A DNA stretch of 64,000 nt from JAQBVV01 sp965249205 (GTDB lineage Bacteria; Acidobacteriota; Vicinamibacteria; Vicinamibacterales; UBA2999). The notes under the pieces are model-generated. The model saw only the letters and a list, made by a program, of their open reading frames with translations, was not told the origin of the DNA and searched no databases. The DNA lies in NCBI GenBank assembly GCA_965249205.1, contig CBDFLL010000006.1, positions 310,001 through 374,000 of the forward strand, given 5' to 3'. The translations under genes and the position numbers were made by a program. Shown here piece by piece: positions 40,842 through 49,401 of this stretch; within the stretch, counting starts at the first letter, position 1; each line of letters opens with the position of its first letter.

Positions 40842-42473
40842 ATGAAGAATGCGACCCAGAGCGCCACGGGGGCACGCCCCGCGCAGCGCAAAGAACCGTT
40901 CACGACGGTCTCCGGGCGCGTCATCGATCCGCTGTACACACCGTCTGACATCTCCTCGCTCAACTATCAGCGCGACCTGGGAGACCCCGGAGAGTTTCCG
41001 TACACGCGCGGGATCCATGCCTCGGGTTATGGCGGCAAGCTCTGGACGATGCGGCAGTTCGCCGGGTTCGGCACGCCGGAAGAGACCAACGAGCGCTATC
41101 AGCAACTGCTGGCGGCCGGCGGCACCGGCCTGAGCATTGCGTTCGACTTACCGACGCTCATGGGGCGGGATCCGGACGATGCGCTGTCGCTCGGTGAGGT
41201 GGGCAAGTGCGGTGTCAGCGTCTCCTCGCTTGCCGACATGGAGGCGCTCTGCAAAGGCATCGACCTGGGCGGGATCACGTCGTCGATGACGATCAATTCA
41301 CCGGCCGCCATGATCTTCGCGATGTATCTGGTCGTGGCCGAAAAGCAGGGCGCCAGCTGGCAAGCGCTGTCTGGCACGATTCAGAACGACATTCTCAAAG
41401 AGTTCATCGCGCAGAAGGAGTTCATCTACCCGCCTCGTCCGTCGATGCGGCTTGTCACCGACGTCTTCACGTTCTGCGCTGGGCACGTGCCGAAGTGGAA
41501 CACGATATCCGTCAGCGGGTACCACATCCGCGAGGCAGGTTCGACCGCGGCGCAGGAACTGGCGTTCACGCTGCGCGACGGTATCGAGTACGTGCAATAC
41601 GGGATCGACGCGGGCCTCGACGTGGACGAGTTTGCGCCGCGCATCTCGTTCTTCTTCAACTCACATAGTGACTTTTTCGAGGAGATCGCGAAGTACCGGG
41701 CGGCTCGCCGCATCTGGGCGCACGTGATGCGGGATCGGTTCAAGGCCAAGAACCCGCGCTCCTGGAAACTTCGCTTCCACGCACAAACTGCGGGTGTGTC
41801 GCTCACGGTGCAGCAGCCCTACAACAACGTCGTCCGGACAGCCTTGCAGGCGCTTGCCCCTGTGCTCGGCGGTGGGCAGTCGCTGCATACCAACTCGCTC
41901 GATGAGGCGTTTGCACTGCCGACCGCCGACGCAGCCACGCTGGCCCTGCGGACGCAGCAGATCATTGCCTACGAAACAGGTGTGACGGATGTGACTGATC
42001 CGCTCGGCGGCTCCTATTTCGTGGAGAAGCTGACGCGCGACCTGGAAGAGGAGACGTTGGCCTATTTCGACACGATCGATCGGATGGGCGGCATGGTTGA
42101 GGCGATCGAGCATGGCTATCCTCAGAAGGAGATCGCCGAAAGCGCCTACATGTATCAGAGCGCGGTGGAGGCGGGCGAGAGGATCGTCGTTGGTGTGAAT
42201 GCGTTCGTGGCAGAGACCGAGGAACCGATCCCGCTGCTCTACGTCGATCAGTCGGCCGCCGATGCACAGTTGGCCAGACTCGCGAGTGTGAAGGCGACCC
42301 GTGACGACACAGCGGTCCAACAATCGCTCGACCGGTTGAAGGCAGGCGCCGCGGGCGATGCCAATACGATGCCCTTGTTGCTTGACGCGGTGCGCGCCTA
42401 TGCGACGCTTGGTGAGATGTGCGACGTTCTACGCGAGGTGTGGGGCGAGTACGAAGAGATTCCCGTTATTTAG
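40842..42473 (+). CDS. Methylmalonyl-CoA mutase, large (catalytic) subunit
   Basis: 543 residues from ATG 40842, the TIM-barrel substrate-binding part of a B12-dependent mutase that interconverts methylmalonyl- and succinyl-CoA. Blocks: WTMRQFAGFGTPEETNERY, SIAFDLPTLMGRDPDD, LSGTIQNDILKEF, PSMRLVTDVF (the Arg that contacts the substrate carboxylate), WNTISVSGYHIREAG, YNNVVRTALQAL and SLHTNSLDEAFALPT. The B12-binding domain is absent and encoded by the next gene, as in split mutases. The Arg argues for methylmalonyl- over isobutyryl-CoA specificity. No meaB/argK chaperone gene is in view. Confidence 0.9.
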   Translation: MKNATQSATGARPAQRKEPFTTVSGRVIDPLYTPSDISSLNYQRDLGDPGEFPYTRGIHASGYGGKLWTMRQFAGFGTPEETNERYQQLLAAGGTGLSIAFDLPTLMGRDPDDALSLGEVGKCGVSVSSLADMEALCKGIDLGGITSSMTINSPAAMIFAMYLVVAEKQGASWQALSGTIQNDILKEFIAQKEFIYPPRPSMRLVTDVFTFCAGHVPKWNTISVSGYHIREAGSTAAQELAFTLRDGIEYVQYGIDAGLDVDEFAPRISFFFNSHSDFFEEIAKYRAARRIWAHVMRDRFKAKNPRSWKLRFHAQTAGVSLTVQQPYNNVVRTALQALAPVLGGGQSLHTNSLDEAFALPTADAATLALRTQQIIAYETGVTDVTDPLGGSYFVEKLTRDLEEETLAYFDTIDRMGGMVEAIEHGYPQKEIAESAYMYQSAVEAGERIVVGVNAFVAETEEPIPLLYVDQSAADAQLARLASVKATRDDTAVQQSLDRLKAGAAGDANTMPLLLDAVRAYATLGEMCDVLREVWGEYEEIPVI

Positions 42474-42496
42474 CCCCAGAACGAAGGCAGCAGACC

Positions 42497-42907
42497 GTGG
42501 AGCACAAGATACGCGTCGTCATTGCGAAACCGGGCCTCGACGGGCACGACCGGGGTGCCAGGGTGATCGCCCGAGCGTTGCGCGATGCGGGGATGGAAGT
42601 GATCTACACGGGGCTGAGGCAGACGCCGGAACAGATCGTCGCGGCTGCGCTTCAGGAGGACGCCGATGTGATCGGCCTCTCTATCCTTTCCGGTGCGCAC
42701 ATGCACATCTGTCCGCGCATCATGTCCTTACTCGAGGCCCAGGGGCTTCGGGACGTGCTCGTGGTGGTCGGCGGTATCATCCCCGACCTTGATATACCGA
42801 AGCTGAACGAGATCGGCGTGCGGGGCATTTTTCTTCCGGGCACGACGATGCAGAACATCGTCGACTACATTAAAGAGAACGTCCGGTCGCGCGTAGAAAC
42901 ATCCTGA
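42497..42907 (+). CDS. Methylmalonyl-CoA mutase, small B12-binding subunit
   Basis: 136 residues from GTG 42497. The cobalamin-binding motif DxHxxG is LDGHDRGARVIARAL, followed by the SxL motif in GLSILSGAHMH and the Gly-rich VVVGGIIPD. A complete Rossmann-like B12 domain, of the length expected for the stand-alone subunit. It follows the catalytic-subunit gene by 23 bp and surely assembles with it. ValS is encoded 60 bp downstream. Confidence 0.92.
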   Translation: MEHKIRVVIAKPGLDGHDRGARVIARALRDAGMEVIYTGLRQTPEQIVAAALQEDADVIGLSILSGAHMHICPRIMSLLEAQGLRDVLVVVGGIIPDLDIPKLNEIGVRGIFLPGTTMQNIVDYIKENVRSRVETS

Positions 42908-42967
42908 GTACTTCCGTCACTCACTCGCAGCCTTGCGGGAAGAGGCCGGAAACCGCCTGCCGGCTCC

Positions 42968-45577
42968 ATGACACACAGCATGCCTGACGTACAGAACGCC
43001 GACCATCCGATCGCACTTCCAGAGAAGCCGGCCCTCGAAGGTCTTGAGGCGAAGTGGAACGCCCGCTGGGAGGCCGAGCACACGTACCGGTTTGACCGTG
43101 AGCGTCCGCGTAAGGACGTGTATTCGATTGACACGCCGCCGCCGACCGTCAGCGGGTCGTTGCACATCGGCCACGTGTTTTCCTACACGCATACCGATGT
43201 CATCGCCCGGTTTAAGCGCATGCGCGGCAAGGCGGTGTTCTATCCGATGGGTTGGGACGACAACGGTCTCCCGACCGAGCGGCGGGTCCAGAACTACTAC
43301 GGTGTGCGATGCGATCCGTCGCTGGCCTACGATCCTGGATTTCGACCGCCGGAGAAGCCTGGCAAACGTGCGGTGCCGGTGTCGCGACCTAATTTTGTCG
43401 AGCTGTGCCATCGCCTGACGGCGGAGGACGAGAAGGCGTTCGAGCATCTCTGGCGTCATCTCGGGTTGTCGGTGGACTGGTCAATGACCTACGCCACGAT
43501 CGACCAGCGCGCGCAACGTGCGTCGCAGACTGCATTCCTGCGTATGCTGGCTCGCGGCGCTGCCTACCAACTCGAGGCGCCCACGCTGTGGGATGTGGAT
43601 TTCCGTACCGCCGTGGCGCAGGCTGAACTCGAAGATCGCGAACAGGCGGGGGCCTATCATCGGATTCGGTTCGAGCGCACGGGCGCGTCGGCGGCACCCG
43701 ATGCGGGTGGGTACGTCGAGATCGAGACGACGCGGCCGGAATTGCTGGCGGCCTGTGTTGCCCTGGTGGCGCATCCAGACGACGAACGATACCAACCGCT
43801 GTTCGGTGCCGAGGTGACGACACCGCTATTTGGCGTATCGGTACCGGTGCGTGCGCACGCGCTGGCCGACCCCGCCAAGGGAAGCGGTATTGCGATGATC
43901 TGCACATTCGGCGATATCACCGACGTCACCTGGTGGCGTGAGTTGGCGTTGCCGGTCCGTGCCGTGATCATGCCGAACGGCGCGCTTCGCCCGGTCTCCT
44001 GGGGCACGCAGGGTTGGGAGTCGCGCGATCCGGCACGCGCGCAGCGCGCGTACGACCAGCTCGCCGAACTCTCGGCGTCGAAAGCTCGCGCGCGTACGGT
44101 GGAGCTGCTTCGCGAGTCGGGCGACCTGCTTGGAGAGCCGCGGCCGATCACGCACCAGGTCAAGTTCTTCGAAAAGGGTGACAGGCCGCTGGAGATCGTG
44201 ACCAGCCGGCAGTGGTTCATCAAGACCGTAGACTACCGGGACGCGCTCATCACGCGCGGCAGCCAGTTGCAGTGGCATCCCGAGTACATGCGGCACCGGT
44301 ACGAAAACTGGGTGGATGGCCTCACGGGTGACTGGTGCATTAGCCGGCAACGGTTTTTCGGCGTGCCGTTTCCGCTCTGGTATGCGATGCGAGCCGATGG
44401 CAGCGTCGATTACCAACACCCGCTCGTGCCGGACGAATCGAGGCTCCCCGTGGATCCCTCAACGGACGTGCCGGCCGGCTACCAGGCGGAGCAGCGCGGG
44501 GAGCCCGACGGCTTTGCGGCCGACCCGGATGTGATGGACACCTGGGCCACATCCTCGGTGACGCCGCAGATCGCCGGGGGGTGGCTGGAGGATCCAGACC
44601 TGTTCGGTCGAGTGTTTCCGATGGATCTGCGGCCGCAGGCCCACGACATCATCCGCACGTGGTTGTTTACGACCGTGTTGCGCGCGCACGTTGAGCACGA
44701 CGAGTTGCCGTGGAGGAACGCAGCGATTTCCGGCTTCGTGACCGATCCAGATCGCAAGAAGATGTCAAAGTCCAAGGGCAATGTTGTGACGCCGATGGGC
44801 TTGCTGGAGAGTCACGGGTCTGACGCCGTGCGCTACTGGTCGGCGCGTATCCGTAGCGGCAGCAACACCACGTTGGATGCGACGAATGCGAACCAGATGA
44901 AGGTGGGACGCCGTCTGGCCATCAAGCTACTCAACGCGGCCAGGTTCGCGCTCATGCAGGCGACTCCCCGGGGTCCGATCACCGAGCCGCTCGATCGGGG
45001 GATGCTCAGCAGTTTGGCGCTGCTCGTCGAGGAATCGACGGAACATCTCGAGGCGTATGACTATGCGCGGGTCCTCGAACGCACCGAGCGTTTCTTCTGG
45101 TCCTTCTGCGACGACTATCTTGAGCTTGTGAAAGCGCGGCGGTACGGCGACTTCACGCCCGAGGGTGCCGCGTCGGCCAACAGCGCCATGCTGGTGGCGC
45201 TCTCGACCATGTTGCGGCTGTTCGCTCCCTATCTGCCGTTTGTCACCGAGGAGGTCTGGTCCTGGTGGCGTCCCGGGTCGATCCACCAGGCGGCGTGGCC
45301 GACCAGCGACGAGGTCGTCGCACCGATCGGTGGGGCCGATAGTGCGACCGTCACCGTCTTTCTCCAGACCCAGCTCGCGTTGGCGGACATCCGTCGCATT
45401 AAGGCGGCTGCGAAGCGACCGGTCAAAGCCGTTATCGAGCGAGCGGTACTGCCAGTGGCGTTGGAGACCCTGAGCCCAGCCGAGAGAGACCTCAACGCCG
45501 CTGCCCACATCCGCGAATTGGTCTTCGCAGACGTCGCCGAGCCCGAGATCACGTTCGCTGAGGAGTCGCTGGCGTGA
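42968..45577 (+). CDS. valS: Valyl-tRNA synthetase
   Basis: An 869-residue class I synthetase charging tRNA-Val. The signature HIGH is in VSGSLHIGHVFSYTHTD and KMSKS in DRKKMSKSKGNVV, with the editing domain between (VEIETTRPELLAACVALVAH) and ENWVDGLTGDWCISRQRFFG marking the class. Compared with E. coli ValS the sequence (MGWDDNGLPTERRVQNYYGV) is of the archaeal/actinobacterial subtype, and the C-terminal coiled coil is short. The stop overlaps the nadC GTG start (GTGA), indicating coupled translation. Confidence 0.93.
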   Translation: MTHSMPDVQNADHPIALPEKPALEGLEAKWNARWEAEHTYRFDRERPRKDVYSIDTPPPTVSGSLHIGHVFSYTHTDVIARFKRMRGKAVFYPMGWDDNGLPTERRVQNYYGVRCDPSLAYDPGFRPPEKPGKRAVPVSRPNFVELCHRLTAEDEKAFEHLWRHLGLSVDWSMTYATIDQRAQRASQTAFLRMLARGAAYQLEAPTLWDVDFRTAVAQAELEDREQAGAYHRIRFERTGASAAPDAGGYVEIETTRPELLAACVALVAHPDDERYQPLFGAEVTTPLFGVSVPVRAHALADPAKGSGIAMICTFGDITDVTWWRELALPVRAVIMPNGALRPVSWGTQGWESRDPARAQRAYDQLAELSASKARARTVELLRESGDLLGEPRPITHQVKFFEKGDRPLEIVTSRQWFIKTVDYRDALITRGSQLQWHPEYMRHRYENWVDGLTGDWCISRQRFFGVPFPLWYAMRADGSVDYQHPLVPDESRLPVDPSTDVPAGYQAEQRGEPDGFAADPDVMDTWATSSVTPQIAGGWLEDPDLFGRVFPMDLRPQAHDIIRTWLFTTVLRAHVEHDELPWRNAAISGFVTDPDRKKMSKSKGNVVTPMGLLESHGSDAVRYWSARIRSGSNTTLDATNANQMKVGRRLAIKLLNAARFALMQATPRGPITEPLDRGMLSSLALLVEESTEHLEAYDYARVLERTERFFWSFCDDYLELVKARRYGDFTPEGAASANSAMLVALSTMLRLFAPYLPFVTEEVWSWWRPGSIHQAAWPTSDEVVAPIGGADSATVTVFLQTQLALADIRRIKAAAKRPVKAVIERAVLPVALETLSPAERDLNAAAHIRELVFADVAEPEITFAEESLA

Positions 45578-46428
45578 AGCGAGTGCCGTTTTCGGCGCTC
45601 AATTCAGACGCCTATCGGGAGATCGTGCGGCGCGCGTTGGCGGAGGATGTCGGCCACGGCGATGTGACGACCGATGCGGTCATCGATCGTCGTCAGCAGG
45701 CACGCGCGGTCATGCTCTCGAAATCGTCGTGTGTGATCGCCGGCCTTGACATCGCATCGGAGACGTTCCGGCAGCTCGATCCGCAGGTTGTGGTGGCGGT
45801 GCGGAGCACGGACGGTGACTGGTGCGAGCCGGGCCTGGTCGTGGCGGAATATCGAGGCAAGGCCGGCGCTTTGCTGACAGCCGAACGCACGGCGCTCAAT
45901 TTCGTTCAGCGATTGTCAGGGATCGCCACGTGCACGCGCAAGTTTGTGGACGCCGCCGAGGGTCGGGCCATCGTGCTCGACACCCGCAAGACGACGCCAC
46001 TGCTTCGCGTACTTGAGAAATACGCGGTCCGGGCCGGGGGCGGCGTGAATCACCGCACGGGTCTGGACACCGGTATCCTGATTAAAGACAACCATGCGCG
46101 CCTCGCCGGCGGGGTCGGGAGCGCGGTCGCACGTATGCGTGCGGTAGCCGGTGAAATGCCCACTGAGGTAGAAGCGCAAACGCTGGATGAGGTGGACGAA
46201 GCGGTGCAGGCGGGCGCCGAGATTGTGCTCCTCGATAACATGTCGACGCCCGATATCCTCGAGGCAGTGACGCGATGTCGCGGGCGGGCGAAGACCGAGA
46301 TTTCTGGCGGCGTGACGCTGTCTCGCATGGACGAGTTGGCAGCGACAGGCGCCGACTACATTTCTATCGGGGCGCTGACACATTCGGCTCCAGCCATCGA
46401 CCTGAGCCTCGAGATAGAACCCGTCTGA
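45574..46428 (+). CDS. nadC: Nicotinate-nucleotide pyrophosphorylase (carboxylating)
   Basis: A 284-residue quinolinate phosphoribosyltransferase making nicotinate mononucleotide in NAD synthesis. Motifs: ALAEDVGHGDVTTDAV, ERTALNFVQRLSGIAT, DTRKTTPLLRVLEKYAV with HRTGLDTGILIKDNH, EAQTLDEVDEAVQAGAE, LLDNMSTPD and EISGGVT. GTG start overlaps the valS stop. In related genomes nadC is commonly next to birA. Here a family B repeat and an IS separate them. Confidence 0.93.
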   Translation: MKRVPFSALNSDAYREIVRRALAEDVGHGDVTTDAVIDRRQQARAVMLSKSSCVIAGLDIASETFRQLDPQVVVAVRSTDGDWCEPGLVVAEYRGKAGALLTAERTALNFVQRLSGIATCTRKFVDAAEGRAIVLDTRKTTPLLRVLEKYAVRAGGGVNHRTGLDTGILIKDNHARLAGGVGSAVARMRAVAGEMPTEVEAQTLDEVDEAVQAGAEIVLLDNMSTPDILEAVTRCRGRAKTEISGGVTLSRMDELAATGADYISIGALTHSAPAIDLSLEIEPV

Positions 46429-46443
46429 GAGGGTGTTCGTGGT

Positions 46444-46581
46444 TGAAGCGCTTTTCATGACCGTGCGGCGTTCGAGCAGCCGTAATGCGAAAGGGTTCGG
46501 GTATTCGGCGGGACCGACGCGGCGCAGCAGCAGTACGATGGCTCGCCCAGTCGGTACACGGGCTATTTGAAAAGCGCTCTA
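46444..46581. repeat. Miniature inverted-repeat element, family B copy 3
   Basis: Begins GAAGCGCTTTTCATGACCG and ends TTTGAAAAGCGCTCTA, ~138 bp, 15 bp after the nadC stop. Same orientation as copy 1. Its terminal CTA plus G forms the CTAG used as the target of IS copy 2, so repeat and IS are directly adjacent. Confidence 0.75.
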
Positions 46582-46582
46582 G

Positions 46583-47877
46583 CAGGCTGCTGAAAAACTC
46601 CGTGAAATGGGATCGACAGATCGATCCCGGCGTACTACCATGCTCCCAACACCGCTGAAGGGAGCCCCATCATGCGCGGACACGATGAGCAAAGCACTCA
46701 CATGTTCAGCTACCTGTCGCCGGAACAGCGCGTGCCAGCCGACCATCCGCTCCGCGCGGTTCGCGCGCTGACGGACGAAGCGCTGAGAACGATGTCGCGC
46801 AGGTTCGCCGGCCTGTACGCCAACACAGGGCGTCCGTCGATCCCGCCGGAACAGCTGCTGCGCGCGTTGTTGCTGCAGGTGCTCTACACGGTGCGGAGCG
46901 AGCGGCTGCTGATGGAAGAGCTCAATTACAACCTGCTGTTCCGCTGGTTCGTGGGCTTGAATTTGGACGACCCGGTTTGGCATCCCACCACGTTTACCAA
47001 GAATCGCGACCGGCTGCTGGCGGGCGATCTCGCGGCCGCCTTCTTTGATGCGGTGCAGGCCCACGCGCGGGCGGCCGGGCTGCTCTCGGACGAACACTTC
47101 ACTGTGGATGGGACCCAATTGGAAGCGTGGGCCAGCCTGAAGAGCTTTCGGTGCCGGGACGCGGCGGAGAGCGACCCGCCCGATGACCCCGGGAATCCCA
47201 CGGTCAACTTCCACGGGGAGCGGCGGCGCAACGACACGCACCAGTCGACGACCGATCCGGAGGCGATGCTGCCTCGGAAGGGCCAGGGGAAGGAAGCCAA
47301 GCTGGCGTATCTGGGCCACGTGCTGCTGGACAATCGACAGGGACTTGTCGCCAACGTCTGCGCGACTCACGCGACGGGGACCGCCGAACGCGAGGCAGCG
47401 GCGCTGTTGCTGGAGGCCAGCGCGCCGCCGGGCAGCACGGTCGGGGCGGACAAGGGCTACGATGTGGCAAGCTTTGTGGCCGCTGTCCGTATCCGGGCCG
47501 TCACGCCCCACGTTGCTCAGAAGGTCCGCTGGAGTGCGATCGATGGCCGGACCACGCGGCATGCGGGCTATCACGTCAGTCAGCGGAAACGGAAACTCGT
47601 AGAACAGGTCTTTGGCTGGATGAAGACCGTCGGCGGCTTGCGCAAACTCCGGCATCGCGGTGTCGCCCTCGTGGATTGGCAGCTTACCTTCGCCGCCACG
47701 GTCTATAACTTGGTCCGGCTGCGGAATCTGGAGGCGAGGTGTCCCTGATCACCGGCCGCGCGTGTCGCCGGCCCCTTGATCGGGGCCAGCGCACAGCCGT
47801 GCGCACCGTTGTCGGTCGGTGGTGACTCGCATGATCCTTAGAAAACGGCCCGATCACCCGGGTTCTTCAGCAGCCTG
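46583..47877 (+). mobile_element. IS5-family insertion sequence, copy 2 (1295 bp)
   Basis: Same length, ends and orientation as the copy at 19585-20879, with CTAG at 46579-46582 and 47878-47881 as target duplication. I found no base difference between the two copies on reading. It inserted at the edge of family B copy 3, between nadC and birA. The right end lies 6 bp before the birA start codon, so birA expression now depends on the IS or on read-through. Confidence 0.93.
46672..47748 (+). CDS. IS5-family DDE transposase
   Basis: The 358-residue protein is identical in sequence to that encoded at 19674-20750, with DDE residues at 146, 260 and 311. It is intact. Identity at protein level, and apparently at DNA level, means both elements derive from a recent transposition. 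Confidence 0.95.
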   Translation: MRGHDEQSTHMFSYLSPEQRVPADHPLRAVRALTDEALRTMSRRFAGLYANTGRPSIPPEQLLRALLLQVLYTVRSERLLMEELNYNLLFRWFVGLNLDDPVWHPTTFTKNRDRLLAGDLAAAFFDAVQAHARAAGLLSDEHFTVDGTQLEAWASLKSFRCRDAAESDPPDDPGNPTVNFHGERRRNDTHQSTTDPEAMLPRKGQGKEAKLAYLGHVLLDNRQGLVANVCATHATGTAEREAAALLLEASAPPGSTVGADKGYDVASFVAAVRIRAVTPHVAQKVRWSAIDGRTTRHAGYHVSQRKRKLVEQVFGWMKTVGGLRKLRHRGVALVDWQLTFAATVYNLVRLRNLEARCP

Positions 47878-47883
47878 CTAGTC

Positions 47884-48690
47884 GTGCCGATGTCAGATCC
47901 ACATCCACAACCGTTGCCCGATGACCTTGCGGCGCCGCTCGCGCACGCTGCGGACAGGCTAGGGCCTTTCGGGCGCGAGGTGCGTTGGTATTCGGACGTA
48001 CCTTCCACCAACGACGTCGCGGCGGCGTGGGCCGAGCGCGGCGCGCGCGAAGGCTGCGTCGTCGTGGCCGACGGCCAGTCGGCTGGTCGAGGGCGCCAAG
48101 GCAGGTGTTGGGCGTCGCCCTCCGGCGCCGGGTTGTATGTGTCGACTGTGGTGCGGCCGGTGGAGCATGTGCTTCCACTGCTGACGATCGCGGCAGGGGT
48201 GGGTGTGTGCGACGGCATTCAGGCCGCGACCGGGCTTGTACCGGATCTGAAGTGGCCCAACGATGTGCTCATGAACGGGCGCAAGGTGGCAGGTGTGCTG
48301 GCAGAAGCCACATCTTCTGCCACCGGCACCCGTGTGGTGCTGGGCGTCGGGATCAACGTGTCGATCGCAGCGTATCCATCCGAGATAGCCGACCTCGCGA
48401 CAAGCCTTGAGCGAGAGCGTGGCGGGCCGGTGGCCCGTGGACACGTGCTCGCCGAATGCTTGTGCGGCTTCGCGCATCGATATCAGGACCTTATCGACGG
48501 CCGATGTGGCGGGGTGCTTGACGCCTGGCGCGGCCTCGCGGCCGCCACGGCTGGACGACGCGTGCGGTGGAGCGAGGCTGGTGAGCTCCGAGAGGGGGCA
48601 GCAGAAGGGATCGACGATTCCGGAGCGCTCGTCGTGCGTACCGACGCCGGTCAAACACGGATCACGGCCGGGAAGGTGCGATGGCTGTGA
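47884..48690 (+). CDS. birA: Biotin--[acetyl-CoA-carboxylase] ligase
   Basis: 268 residues from GTG 47884, or 266 from ATG 47890. It activates biotin with ATP and attaches it to carboxylases. Motifs: YSDVPSTNDVAAAW, the biotinyl-AMP loop GQSAGRGRQGRCWASPSGAGLYVS, KWPNDVLMNGRKVAGVLAE and LGVGINV. The N-terminal DNA-binding domain is absent, so it is the ligase-only type. The C-terminal SH3-like domain is present (RRVRWSEAGELREGAAEGID). The native promoter region was displaced by IS copy 2 directly upstream. Confidence 0.92.
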   Translation: MPMSDPHPQPLPDDLAAPLAHAADRLGPFGREVRWYSDVPSTNDVAAAWAERGAREGCVVVADGQSAGRGRQGRCWASPSGAGLYVSTVVRPVEHVLPLLTIAAGVGVCDGIQAATGLVPDLKWPNDVLMNGRKVAGVLAEATSSATGTRVVLGVGINVSIAAYPSEIADLATSLERERGGPVARGHVLAECLCGFAHRYQDLIDGRCGGVLDAWRGLAAATAGRRVRWSEAGELREGAAEGIDDSGALVVRTDAGQTRITAGKVRWL

Positions 48691-49397
48691 ACGAGGACGC
48701 CGGCTCCTACTGCCGTTCGGTCGAGGCCTACCTGTGCCGCAAGAACGATGGACATTTGATTCGCATCGTCGGTCCCGCCTTCGAGCAGGTGTGCGGGTGG
48801 GCGGCTCGCGGGATCGCCCTCGCGATCGTGTACCGAGGCATTGATCGGTACTTCGAGCGGTACTACGCCAAGGGGCCGCGCCGCAGACCCGCCCGCGTGG
48901 AATTCTGCGAAGCGGACATCCTGGACGTCTTCGACGAATGGAAACGTGCGGTCGGTGTTACTGCCGGCGCGCCGGTTGACGACACCTCCTCGGATGAGGG
49001 CGCGGCCACCAGAAGGCGGGCAAGTTTGCCGGCACATCTCGATCGGGTCGTGGCGCGGCTTACGGCGCTTCGCTCTGGTGAGCGGCGGCCGCTGCACACC
49101 GTGCTGGACGAGATCGTCAGGGAGATCGACACGCTGCGGGCCGGCGCCAAGAGCCTGCGTGGGTCGGCCCGCGAGGCCGTTCTGGAACGGTTGCGCGGGC
49201 TCGATCGGCGCCTACATGAGGCGGCCCGCGCCGACTGTGACGCATCGACGCTGGATAGCGTTGTCAAAGAAGCGGACGTGCTCCTCGCCGCGTTTCGCGA
49301 TCGGATGTCCACAGAAGTCTACGCCCGGTCGCAGCGGGCGTGTATCGATCGCCTGATTCGCGAGCGTCTTCACCTGCCAACCGTCGCGTTCGACTAA
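48681..49397 (+). CDS. Conserved hypothetical protein
   Basis: 238 residues. The start overlaps the end of birA by 10 nt. The N-terminus (YCRSVEAYLCRKNDGHLIRIVGPAFEQVCGWA and VYRGIDRYFERY) looks like a compact helical domain resembling replication-initiation or small DNA-binding folds, but I cannot name a family. The rest is charged helix, probably coiled coil (IVREIDTLRAGAKSLRGSAR). It follows birA and precedes an RNA methyltransferase gene, an arrangement that suggests a conserved operon. Confidence 0.6.
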   Translation: MAVNEDAGSYCRSVEAYLCRKNDGHLIRIVGPAFEQVCGWAARGIALAIVYRGIDRYFERYYAKGPRRRPARVEFCEADILDVFDEWKRAVGVTAGAPVDDTSSDEGAATRRRASLPAHLDRVVARLTALRSGERRPLHTVLDEIVREIDTLRAGAKSLRGSAREAVLERLRGLDRRLHEAARADCDASTLDSVVKEADVLLAAFRDRMSTEVYARSQRACIDRLIRERLHLPTVAFD

Positions 49398-49401
49398 CCG
49401 C

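Noticed and set aside
19585..47877. The two IS copies as ends of a composite transposon.
   Set aside because: Each copy has its own CTAG duplication, so they inserted separately. The enclosed DNA holds core genes, not a cargo module.
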